The notes under the pieces are model-generated. The model made no database searches. It was not told the origin of the DNA and saw nothing but the letters and a program-made list of their open reading frames with translations. A stretch of 5,035 nt of DNA from the NCBI GenBank assembly GCA_016293645.1, contig JAEDDW010000114.1:1-5035 (forward strand). The letters are read 5' to 3'. Positions within the stretch are counted from its first letter, which is position 1. Every line of letters begins with the position of its first letter. The position numbers and the translations under genes are program-made. This document shows, in pieces, positions 1-5,035 of this stretch. The stretch comes from Treponema sp. Lineage in GTDB: Bacteria; Spirochaetota; Spirochaetia; Treponematales; Treponemataceae.

Positions 1-1164
1 TCTGACAAGATCAAGATTGCAATTCTTACAGATGTGACTGGAGACTTTTCTAGCTATGGTATCCAGGCATCAATCGGAACAAAGCTTGCTGTAGATGAAA
101 TCAACGCTGCAGGCGGTATTAATGGAAAGCAGATTGAACTGATTCAGTACGATACACAGACAGACAATACTGTTTACCAGGAAATGGCAAGAAAGGTTTG
201 TCTTGAAGACAAGGTAGACATGGTCATCGCCGGCATTTCAAGTGCATCACGTGAAGCCATCCGCCCGATCTTTGAAGAAAATGAAACACTTTACTTCTAC
301 AACCAGGAATATGAAGGTGGTGTTGCAAGCCACTATGTGTTCTGCTGTGGTCCGATTCCAGAAATGCAGATTGACCCGACTGTAGATTACCTTATGAAGG
401 ATGTATGTCCGGCAGGTGCAAAGGTTTACATCATCGCCGCAGACTACAACTTCGGTCAGATTTCTTCACAGTGGGCAAAGAAGGCTGTTGAGCGCAACGG
501 AGGTTCAGTTGTAAAGACTGAATTCATTCCACTCGGTGTAAGCCAGTTCAGCTCTACAATTGCAAACATCAACTCAGCAAAGCCAGACATGATCATTTCG
601 TTCTGTACAGGTGCTGCACACATGTCATTCTACGAACAGTGGTCAAACAGCAAGTTTGCAGAAATCCCGATCGTTACAACATGTGCCCTTGCAATCAACG
701 GAGAACACAAGCTCTTTACACCACCGGCAATGGCAGACGTATACGTAGGTGCTCCTTACTATGAAGAAGTTGATACGCCGGCAGCAAAGAAGTTTACTGC
801 AGACCTCAAGGCAGCAAACCCATCAGTAAAATACATGGGTTGGGATGCTGAAACATGCTACACGTCAGTTTATCTTTACAAGGCCGCAGTAGAAAAGGCA
901 GGTACAACAGAAGTTGAAGCCGTAATCTCTGCCCTTGAAAGCGGAGTAAGCTTTGACGGTCCAGGTGGAATGGCTGTAATCAACGGAAAGGACCACCACA
1001 CAATCCGTGACATTGCAGTAGGTAAGGTTGAAAAGGACCACACGCTCAGAGTAATCAAAACTTTCAAGGGTGTTAAGTCAAACTTCATCGAAAGCCTTGG
1101 AGTTGACCTTGCAAAGGAAGGAAAGAATGCTAAGAACCTTCAGTACACTCCAGACGGAAACTAA
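1..1164 (+). CDS. urtA: Urea/short-chain amide-type ABC transporter substrate-binding protein (5' partial)
   Basis: Extracytoplasmic solute-binding protein (periplasmic binding protein type I fold, Peripla_BP_5/6 family) that would capture urea, a short amide or an amino acid and deliver it to the downstream permeases. The reading frame is open from base 1 and reads SDKIKIAILTDVTGDFSSYG, the usual first strand of the mature protein. The gene therefore starts upstream, and the GTG at 34 is an internal valine, not a start. The signal peptide or lipobox lies outside the window. 387 residues are visible, near the full mature length. Family landmarks are VDEINAAGGINGK near residues 31-43, ISSASREA at 79-86, YNQEYEGG at 100-107, FCCGPIPEMQ at 114-123 and DGPGGMAVINGKDHHT at 319-334; the last is typical of UrtA/FmdD/AmiC-like binders. 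The pocket segment YNQEYEGG differs from the YPVQYEG I recall for classical UrtA, so the substrate is uncertain. Seven cysteines are visible, including an adjacent pair. The stop is TAA at 1162-1164. Confidence 0.9.
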   Translation, partial: SDKIKIAILTDVTGDFSSYGIQASIGTKLAVDEINAAGGINGKQIELIQYDTQTDNTVYQEMARKVCLEDKVDMVIAGISSASREAIRPIFEENETLYFYNQEYEGGVASHYVFCCGPIPEMQIDPTVDYLMKDVCPAGAKVYIIAADYNFGQISSQWAKKAVERNGGSVVKTEFIPLGVSQFSSTIANINSAKPDMIISFCTGAAHMSFYEQWSNSKFAEIPIVTTCALAINGEHKLFTPPAMADVYVGAPYYEEVDTPAAKKFTADLKAANPSVKYMGWDAETCYTSVYLYKAAVEKAGTTEVEAVISALESGVSFDGPGGMAVINGKDHHTIRDIAVGKVEKDHTLRVIKTFKGVKSNFIESLGVDLAKEGKNAKNLQYTPDGN

Positions 1165-1201
1165 GTTAAGTCAAATATAGGAAAAGAGTTTTATTGAACA
1201 C

Positions 1202-1247
1202 AATGGCGTGTTGAATCCAAAGTTTATCCAGGGTTTAGCACGCCATT
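1202..1247 (+). promoter_or_regulatory. Long intercistronic hairpin between binding protein and permease genes
   Basis: Bases 1202-1218 pair with 1231-1247 over 17 consecutive positions, three of them G-U wobbles, around a 12-base loop (1219-1230). The outer nine pairs, AATGGCGTG with CACGCCATT, are perfect. The stem is followed by TCACTATC rather than a run of T, so it does not look like an efficient intrinsic terminator. By analogy with intercistronic hairpins in other binding-protein-dependent importers (for example malE-malF), the likely role is to protect the 3' end of the binding-protein mRNA and lower expression of the downstream permease and ATPase genes. That role is inferred. The stem ends 8 bases before the ribosome site of the next gene, so an effect on its translation is also possible. 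Confidence 0.75.
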
Positions 1248-1255
1248 TCACTATC

Positions 1256-1261
1256 AGGGGG
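1256..1261 (+). promoter_or_regulatory. Ribosome binding site of the first permease gene
   Basis: AGGGGG lies six bases before the ATG at 1268, a good Shine-Dalgarno distance. It fixes the start of the first permease just downstream of the intercistronic hairpin. Confidence 0.75.
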
Positions 1262-1267
1262 TCGTAA

Positions 1268-2137
1268 ATGGATATTGTAATTTCATACCTTTACCAGATA
1301 ATAGACAGCTTCAGTTTTCTTATTTTGAGTTCAATTGGTCTTGCTGTCATATTTGGCATGATGAATATCATCAACATGGCGCACGGTGAATTCATCATGC
1401 TTGGTGCCTACATCTTTACGATAAGCGCTCTGGCCGGAATTCCGTTCATCGTCAGTGTTCTTATTGCAGTTCTGGGAGTGACGGTTTTTGGAATATTGAT
1501 CCACAAACTGATCATCTCAAAGCTTCACTCAAGGCCTATGGATTCAATCGTGATCACATACGGAATGAGTCTTGTAATGAAGCAGCTCATACAGATCATC
1601 TTTGGTTCAACAATGCCATCTGTATCGATGCCATTGGGATCAGTCACAGCAGGCGGTAACGTACTTTCAGTCTACCGGCTTGTGCTTGTGTTAATCTCAA
1701 TAGTAATGCTCGTTGCATTCTATATGTTCTTCAACTACACAAAATTCGGCCTTTATTCACGTGCCACCATGCAGAATGCAGAAGTTGCAAAGGCACTTGG
1801 AATCAACACCGGATTTGAATATTCAATGACCTTTGCCATCGGAGCTGGAATCGCAGGTCTTGCAGGAGCTCTTTATGCACCTGTAATGGCAGTTTCTCCA
1901 ATACTTGGAGACAGCTTCATCATTCAGGCATTCACGACCGTAGTTGTAGGTGGAGGCAATCCGCTTATCGGAACATTCCTTTCGGGAACGGTTCTCGGAG
2001 TCATCAGCGGAATCGTTTCTCTTGAACAGGGACAATTCATCGGAAAGATTGCAATGCTTGTTGCGGCAATCATCTGTATCCGTGTTCTTCCAGGCGGATT
2101 CTCAGGACTTGTTGAGAAGATCCGCAAGGGGGTTTGA
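1268..2137 (+). CDS. urtB: HAAT-family ABC transporter permease (UrtB/LivH type)
   Basis: Integral inner-membrane permease, 289 residues, one half of the translocation channel for the substrate delivered by the upstream binding protein. The sequence is strongly hydrophobic with about eight membrane segments. The N-terminal signature GLAVIFGMMNIINMAHGEF (residues 24-42) is the conserved LivH/UrtB first-helix region. The cytoplasmic coupling loop that contacts an ATPase lies at about 158-185 (TKFGLYSRATMQNAEVAKAL onward), followed by the conserved GAGIAGLAGALYAP (192-205) and VVVGGGNPLIGTFLSG (225-240). The length matches compact UrtB/LivH proteins; it lacks the long N-terminal extracytoplasmic domain of some proteobacterial UrtB. 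ATG at 1268 is supported by its ribosome site, and the protein begins directly at the expected first helix. Position and neighbours favour UrtB, but LivH of a branched-chain amino acid system cannot be excluded from this protein alone. Confidence 0.9.
   Translation: MDIVISYLYQIIDSFSFLILSSIGLAVIFGMMNIINMAHGEFIMLGAYIFTISALAGIPFIVSVLIAVLGVTVFGILIHKLIISKLHSRPMDSIVITYGMSLVMKQLIQIIFGSTMPSVSMPLGSVTAGGNVLSVYRLVLVLISIVMLVAFYMFFNYTKFGLYSRATMQNAEVAKALGINTGFEYSMTFAIGAGIAGLAGALYAPVMAVSPILGDSFIIQAFTTVVVGGGNPLIGTFLSGTVLGVISGIVSLEQGQFIGKIAMLVAAIICIRVLPGGFSGLVEKIRKGV
2127..2132 (+). promoter_or_regulatory. Ribosome binding site that fixes the second permease start at 2140
   Basis: AGGGGG within the last codons of the first permease lies seven bases before ATG 2140. 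An in-frame TTG at 2134 would extend the protein by two residues but would leave only one base between the ribosome site and the start. ATG 2140 is therefore the better start. Confidence 0.8.
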
Positions 2138-2139
2138 TT

Positions 2140-3171
2140 ATGAACTTAAAGACGAATTTAAAGTCAGCAGGCCGTGCATTCAGATCTGAATCTGAAAACC
2201 TCATAGCATTGCTCATGTTTGCATTCTTCATGATTTTGCCTGCTGCAACTTCAGCATATAAAATCCAGATCTATACAAACTTCTTTAACAGCATTCTTCT
2301 TTGCTTGAGCATCGTATTCATCTGGGGTTACTGTGGAACATTCAGTTTCGGTCAGGCTGCCTTCTACGGACTTGGCGCCTACGGGTATGCCATAATTTCC
2401 GGAAATATGGGAGTTCATTCACTGACACCTCTGGCAGCCTTGATTGCCATCGGCATCGTATGGCTTTTCGCACTGATTCTCGGCTACTTCATGTTTTATG
2501 GCGGAGTAAACGATGTCTTCGTAGGTATCCTTACACAGTGCATTACTCTTGCCCTTTCAACTTTCTTTGGCCAGACAGCAGGTCCTGAATGGCATGTAGG
2601 AAAAATCGCATTGGGTGGCTACAACGGAATCAACAAGATTTCGGCTCTTTACCTTGGTGGTCTTAAGCTTAAGGGAATTTCCTTCTATTACTTCTGTGCA
2701 ATCACAGTATTCGTAGTAGTTCTTGTATTCAAGATTCTTGAAAGATCAAAGTTTGGCTATACAATGGTTGCCGTCAGAGAAAACCGCCAGAGAAGCAGCA
2801 TGTTCGGATACAATGTACCAAAAGTACAGATGATTGTATTCAGCATCGGCGGTGCTATCGCAGCTTTTGCAGGAGTTCTCTATGCCTCATGGGGCGGTTA
2901 TGTTTCGCCTTCATCGATGAGCATCACCCAGGCAACACTTCCTGTAATCCTTGTCGCATCAGGCGGAAAGAAAAGCCCTGTAGCAGCAATGCTATTTGGT
3001 TTCATCTACTACTTTGCAAACAACCTTCTTACGGGAGCAGGAAGCAGTTATTCGCTCCTCATCCTTGGTATCGCACTTGTAGTTGTAGTTCTCTTTGTTC
3101 CACAGGGACTCTTCAAGGCTCTCTTTGGAGTACTCGATGAAAAGATCATGAGGAGGTTCAGCCATGAATGA
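2140..3171 (+). CDS. urtC: HAAT-family ABC transporter permease (UrtC/LivM type)
   Basis: Second integral membrane permease, 343 residues, pairing with the first to form the channel. It begins two bases after the first permease stop (TGA 2135-2137), which implies translational coupling. A polar N-terminus of about 20 residues is followed by roughly nine to ten membrane segments. Family landmarks are WGYCGTFSFGQAAFYGLGAY (residues 62-81), which corresponds to the LivM/UrtC G-x-x-SxGxxAFxxxGAY motif, and the coupling loop RSKFGYTMVAVRENRQRSSM (202-221) followed by FGYNVPK and GGAIAAFAGVLYAS (237-250). The later LPVILVASGGKKSPVAAMLFG (267-287) stands where relatives usually have a GGRGTLIG-like segment, so it is somewhat divergent. 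The last eight bases overlap the next gene. UrtC versus LivM is decided mainly by the flanking ATPases. Confidence 0.9.
   Translation: MNLKTNLKSAGRAFRSESENLIALLMFAFFMILPAATSAYKIQIYTNFFNSILLCLSIVFIWGYCGTFSFGQAAFYGLGAYGYAIISGNMGVHSLTPLAALIAIGIVWLFALILGYFMFYGGVNDVFVGILTQCITLALSTFFGQTAGPEWHVGKIALGGYNGINKISALYLGGLKLKGISFYYFCAITVFVVVLVFKILERSKFGYTMVAVRENRQRSSMFGYNVPKVQMIVFSIGGAIAAFAGVLYASWGGYVSPSSMSITQATLPVILVASGGKKSPVAAMLFGFIYYFANNLLTGAGSSYSLLILGIALVVVVLFVPQGLFKALFGVLDEKIMRRFSHE
3151..3156 (+). promoter_or_regulatory. Ribosome binding site of the first ATPase, inside the second permease gene
   Basis: AGGAGG seven bases before ATG 3164 is a consensus Shine-Dalgarno, and it also encodes Arg-Arg near the end of the permease. 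It supports ATG 3164 and thus the repeat-containing N-terminus of the ATPase. No ATG occurs in frame again until inside the nucleotide-binding domain. Confidence 0.85.
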
Positions 3172-3931
3172 GATTCAGGAAACAGAAAGACCAGGGTCTG
3201 AAAGACCAGGGTCTGAAAGACCCGTTGTTCTGGAAGTAAAGAACATAGCAAAGAGATTCGGCGGAATCACAGCCCTCACTGACTTCAACCTTACGGTACG
3301 CCAGGGAGACATCCACTGCCTTATCGGACCGAACGGAGCGGGAAAGACAACAGTCCTCAAGATAATCATGGGACTCTATCCACCTTCAGCCGGAAGAGTT
3401 GAACTTAACGGACACAACATTACGGGTATGAAATCCCACGAAGTTGTTAAGAGAGGAATATCCATCAAGATGCAGGTTCCGGGAGTTTATCCTGACCTTA
3501 CCTTGAGGGAAAACATGATCATCGCAGCCCAGAACTTTGTTCCAAAAAAGGATCTTGACGCTGAAATCGACAGGCTCATAAAGCTTGTAAAGATAGACAA
3601 CCTGGGAAATCCGCTGGTTAAGAACCTTTCCCACGGACAGCAGCAGTGGCTTGAGATTGCTATGGCATTGTCCAGCCACCCTAACATTCTTTTCCTTGAT
3701 GAACCTGCAGCAGGTCTTGGTCCTGAAGAGACTCAGTTTACTGCAGACCTTGTAAAGGAACTGAACGCTCAGGGCATGACAATCCTGTTCATTGAGCACG
3801 ACATGAATTTTGTCCGCGCAATCGCAAAGCAGGTTACGGTTCTTCATCACGGAAAGAAATTTGCGGAGGGAACTCTCGATGAGATCCTTTCAAATGAAGA
3901 AGTAGTCCAGATCTATCTTGGAAAGCAGTAG
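3164..3931 (+). CDS. urtD: ABC transporter ATP-binding protein (UrtD/LivG type)
   Basis: Cytoplasmic ATPase subunit, 255 residues, one of two distinct nucleotide-binding proteins driving import. Visible motifs are Walker A GPNGAGKT (55-62), Q-loop Gln104, signature LSHGQ (155-159), Walker B ILFLDEP (175-181) with catalytic Glu180, and the switch His212 in IEHDM. The signature LSHGQ followed by QWLEIAMAL, and the tail VTVLHHGKKFAEGTLDEI, are features I associate with UrtD rather than LivG. Nearly all catalytic positions look intact, so it should be active. The start overlaps the end of the second permease by eight bases (ATGAATGA), typical of coupled translation. Oddity: before the domain begins at about residue 22 there is a charged leader built from ERPGS repeats (residues 8-20), which I do not know from this family. 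Confidence 0.93.
   Translation: MNEIQETERPGSERPGSERPVVLEVKNIAKRFGGITALTDFNLTVRQGDIHCLIGPNGAGKTTVLKIIMGLYPPSAGRVELNGHNITGMKSHEVVKRGISIKMQVPGVYPDLTLRENMIIAAQNFVPKKDLDAEIDRLIKLVKIDNLGNPLVKNLSHGQQQWLEIAMALSSHPNILFLDEPAAGLGPEETQFTADLVKELNAQGMTILFIEHDMNFVRAIAKQVTVLHHGKKFAEGTLDEILSNEEVVQIYLGKQ
3185..3223 (+). repeat. 15-bp in-frame tandem repeat near the start of the first ATPase gene
   Basis: The unit GAAAGACCAGGGTCT occurs at 3185-3199 and 3200-3214, identical in both copies. A partial third copy, GAAAGACC, sits at 3215-3222. The unit is five codons, encoding ERPGS-ERPGS-ERP, so changes in copy number would keep the frame. Each junction is self-complementary: GGGTCT (3209-3214) pairs with AGACCC (3218-3223) over six bases around GAA, and GGTCT (3195-3199) pairs with AGACC (3203-3207). 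Small mRNA hairpins could therefore form about 30-60 bases after the start codon. Confidence 0.9.
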
Positions 3932-3935
3932 GAGG
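3930..3935 (+). promoter_or_regulatory. Ribosome binding site of the second ATPase, overlapping the preceding stop
   Basis: AGGAGG at 3930-3935 lies five bases before ATG 3941. It shares its first two bases with the TAG stop (3929-3931) of the first ATPase, so termination and re-initiation occur at the same spot, which suggests translational coupling. Confidence 0.85.
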
Positions 3936-3940
3936 TCGTT

Positions 3941-4642
3941 ATGCTTGAAGTTAGAAACCTGTCATCTGGATATGGCAAGGTGCAGATATTGAATGACGTC
4001 AACCTCAAGATTGAGGAAGGTGAGATTGTTTCCGTAATTGGAAGAAACGGTGTTGGAAAAAGTACATTCTGCAAGACTGTCATCGGTATTCTTCCAACCA
4101 TGCAGGGTGAGATTCTTTTCGACGGAACCATGAACATCTCAAAGACAAGCGCATACAGAAGGGCAAGGGCTGGAATTGCCTATGTTCCTCAGGGACACGG
4201 AATTTTCCCAAAGCTGACTGTCCATGAAAATCTTACAATCGGTGCACTCATAAATGAAGCTCAGAAGGAAGAAGCTTACGACAGAATCTACAACTACTTC
4301 CCTCGTCTTGGGGAACGCCGCAACCAGATGGCAGGAACAATGTCGGGCGGAGAACAGGCAATGCTTTCCATCGGGCGTGCTCTGGTGAACAAGCCAAAGA
4401 TCATGATCCTTGATGAACCAAGTGAAGGTGTTCAGCCTAACATCGTAAACAGGATGGGTGAAATCGTTCAGAAGGTAAGTTCAGATCTTGGTCTTACCGT
4501 CATGATGATCGAGCAGCATCTTGGACTTATCCAGCAGGTAAGCCAGAGAGGATACGTAATGGACAAAGGACATATCATTGAGCCTTTGACGAAAGATCAG
4601 ATCAACGATGAGTCTTACGTTACAAAATTCCTTTCTGTATAA
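3941..4642 (+). CDS. urtE: ABC transporter ATP-binding protein (UrtE/LivF type)
   Basis: Second cytoplasmic ATPase subunit, 233 residues, the usual UrtE/LivF length, and the last gene of the operon. Motifs are Walker A GRNGVGKS (34-41), Q-loop Gln84 in YVPQG, signature MSGGEQ (134-139), and Walker B IMILDEP (154-160) with catalytic Glu159. GRNGVGKST, RRARAGIAYVPQG (73-85), SEGVQPNIV (161-169) and MIEQHLGLI (189-197) resemble UrtE closely. The residue aligned with the switch histidine of the partner ATPase is Gln192, followed by His193; as I recall, Gln here is common in LivF/UrtE proteins. ATG 3941 is supported by the AGGAGG overlapping the previous stop, and translation begins exactly at the family start MLEVRNL. 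A T-rich terminator follows about 80 bases after the stop. Confidence 0.93.
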   Translation: MLEVRNLSSGYGKVQILNDVNLKIEEGEIVSVIGRNGVGKSTFCKTVIGILPTMQGEILFDGTMNISKTSAYRRARAGIAYVPQGHGIFPKLTVHENLTIGALINEAQKEEAYDRIYNYFPRLGERRNQMAGTMSGGEQAMLSIGRALVNKPKIMILDEPSEGVQPNIVNRMGEIVQKVSSDLGLTVMMIEQHLGLIQQVSQRGYVMDKGHIIEPLTKDQINDESYVTKFLSV

Positions 4643-4670
4643 GGAAAAGAATTTCTGGAAATGAATCATT

Positions 4671-4712
4671 AAAAACCAGACAGGACCGTTACAATTTAAG
4701 GTCTGCCTGTTT
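4671..4712 (-). terminator. Probable intrinsic terminator for the minus-strand methyltransferase gene
   Basis: Read on the minus strand, CAGGCAGACC (4709-4700) pairs with GGTCCTGTCTG (4687-4677) over ten pairs with one bulged C and one G-U wobble, around a 12-base loop. G and then TTTTT follow (4675-4671). On the plus strand the wobble becomes an A-C mismatch and no clean T-tract follows, so the structure suits the minus strand better. It lies about 50 bases beyond the methyltransferase stop codon. Confidence 0.55.
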
Positions 4713-4721
4713 ATATACCTG

Positions 4722-4764
4722 GCACGGAACATCAAACGACCCCTGGTGTTCCGTGCTTTTTTTT
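4722..4764 (+). terminator. Strong intrinsic terminator of the transporter operon
   Basis: GCACGGAACA (4722-4731) pairs perfectly with TGTTCCGTGC (4747-4756). Three more pairs (4732-4734 with 4744-4746, one G-T wobble) make a 13-pair stem with a nine-base loop (4735-4743). Eight consecutive T residues follow (4757-4764). This is a textbook Rho-independent terminator for the plus-strand operon. Its T-tract runs over the last two bases of the convergent methyltransferase stop codon. Confidence 0.93.
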
Positions 4765-5035
4765 ACAGCGACTGCCTGTACCTTTCGTAGAGCAGGACAC
4801 CGGCGGCCACAGAAACATTGAGGCTGTCGATTTTTCCGCATGTCGGAATGGAAACGATGTTGTCGCACTGTTCCTCCAGCAACCGGCTGATTCCGCTTCC
4901 TTCGCTGCCCATGATGATGCAGGTTTTCCTGTCAAACCTGATGTCCTGTAAAGAAGAGCCGCCGGCGTCAGCGCCATAGATCCAGAAACCGCATTCCTTG
5001 AGCATCTGCACTGTTCTTACAAGATTTGAAACCTT
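4763..5035 (-). CDS. rlmB: SpoU/TrmH-family RNA 2'-O-ribose methyltransferase, RlmB-like (5' partial)
   Basis: C-terminal 90 residues of a SAM-dependent methyltransferase of the SPOUT (trefoil-knot) class. RlmB methylates the 2'-hydroxyl of a guanosine in 23S rRNA (G2251 in E. coli). The gene enters the window at its right edge already in frame (KVSNLVRTVQMLKECGFW) and ends at TAA (4765-4763), so the N-terminal substrate-binding domain and the first SPOUT motif are outside. Visible motifs are MGSEGSG (residues 42-48), the SAM-binding motif 2, and SIPTCGKIDSLNVSVAAGVLLYE (62-84), motif 3 with the conserved SLNVS of the knot. The form GKIDSLNVSVAAG and the VSNLVRT lead-in favour RlmB over tRNA-specific TrmH, but the N-terminal domain would be needed to be certain. 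The usual IPM is IPT here. It is convergent with the transporter operon and shows no functional link to it. Confidence 0.85.
   Translation of the reverse strand, partial: KVSNLVRTVQMLKECGFWIYGADAGGSSLQDIRFDRKTCIIMGSEGSGISRLLEEQCDNIVSIPTCGKIDSLNVSVAAGVLLYERYRQSL

Noticed and set aside
34..36. GTG as the start of the binding-protein gene
   Set aside because: The frame is open and family-like from base 1 (IKIAILTDVTGDFSSYG is the first beta strand of the mature fold), and no ribosome site precedes it. The true start with a signal peptide lies upstream of the window.
1211..1239. Possible promoter TTGAAT-17 bases-TTTAGC ahead of the first permease
   Set aside because: The -10 match is poor and both boxes fall inside the arms of the hairpin, whose pairing explains the sequence better.
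1202..1247. Reading the intercistronic hairpin as a full intrinsic terminator
   Set aside because: No T-tract follows the stem, and the downstream genes have no visible promoter of their own, so transcription must read through.
2134..2136. TTG start for the second permease, two codons before the ATG
   Set aside because: It would sit only one base from the AGGGGG ribosome site, whereas ATG 2140 has a seven-base spacing.
3386..3850. Minus-strand open frame of about 154 codons inside the first ATPase gene
   Set aside because: It is fully antisense to a conserved ATPase and its translation resembles no family I recognise. It looks like a codon-bias shadow.
4732..4977. Second minus-strand open frame overlapping the methyltransferase
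   Set aside because: The other frame carries the conserved GSEGSG and SLNVS motifs of the SPOUT fold. This one runs into the terminator stem and shows no motif.
1..5035. Search for CRISPR arrays, tRNA or rRNA genes, insertion sequence ends, toxin-antitoxin or defence genes
   Set aside because: Nothing of these kinds was seen. The window is filled by the transporter operon, its terminators and the end of one methyltransferase gene.

Overview
The window is almost entirely one transporter operon on the + strand. It encodes a high-affinity ABC importer of the hydrophobic amino acid/amide (HAAT) family, and its closest recognisable relatives are the urea/short-chain amide systems UrtABCDE/FmdDEF. 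The organism is a bacterium with moderate base composition (by eye somewhat AT-rich, not counted), strong AGGAGG/AGGGGG ribosome sites and tightly packed genes. The style would suit a gut or rumen anaerobe such as a Treponema-like spirochaete, but that is a guess: no gene here is diagnostic of a phylum.

Layout. 1-1164: most of the periplasmic/extracytoplasmic binding protein (urtA-like); its signal peptide and the operon promoter lie upstream of the window. 1165-1267: a 103-bp gap with a long hairpin (17 paired positions) and no T-tract. 1268-2137: first permease (urtB/livH type). 2140-3171: second permease (urtC/livM type). 3164-3931: first ATPase (urtD/livG type), with an unusual N-terminal extension made of a 15-bp in-frame tandem repeat. 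3941-4642: second ATPase (urtE/livF type). 4643-4762: an intergenic stretch with two terminator-like hairpins, one for each strand. 4763-5035 on the - strand: the C-terminal part of a SpoU/TrmH-family RNA 2'-O-ribose methyltransferase, most like RlmB, converging on the transporter operon.

How it works together. The binding protein captures the substrate outside the membrane. The two permeases form the channel, and the two ATPases drive import. From the first permease onward the genes overlap or are separated by 2 to 9 bases, so they are almost certainly co-transcribed. The hairpin after the binding-protein gene probably keeps more binding-protein mRNA than permease mRNA, as in other binding-protein-dependent importers. 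The ATPases carry UrtD/UrtE-type sequence features, but the binding pocket region is not a textbook UrtA and no urease gene is visible, so the substrate (urea, a short amide, or an amino acid) remains open.

Nothing in the window looks like a new defence, mobile or RNA system. The items most worth a second look are the intercistronic hairpin, the repeat-built N-terminus of the first ATPase, and the face-to-face terminators.
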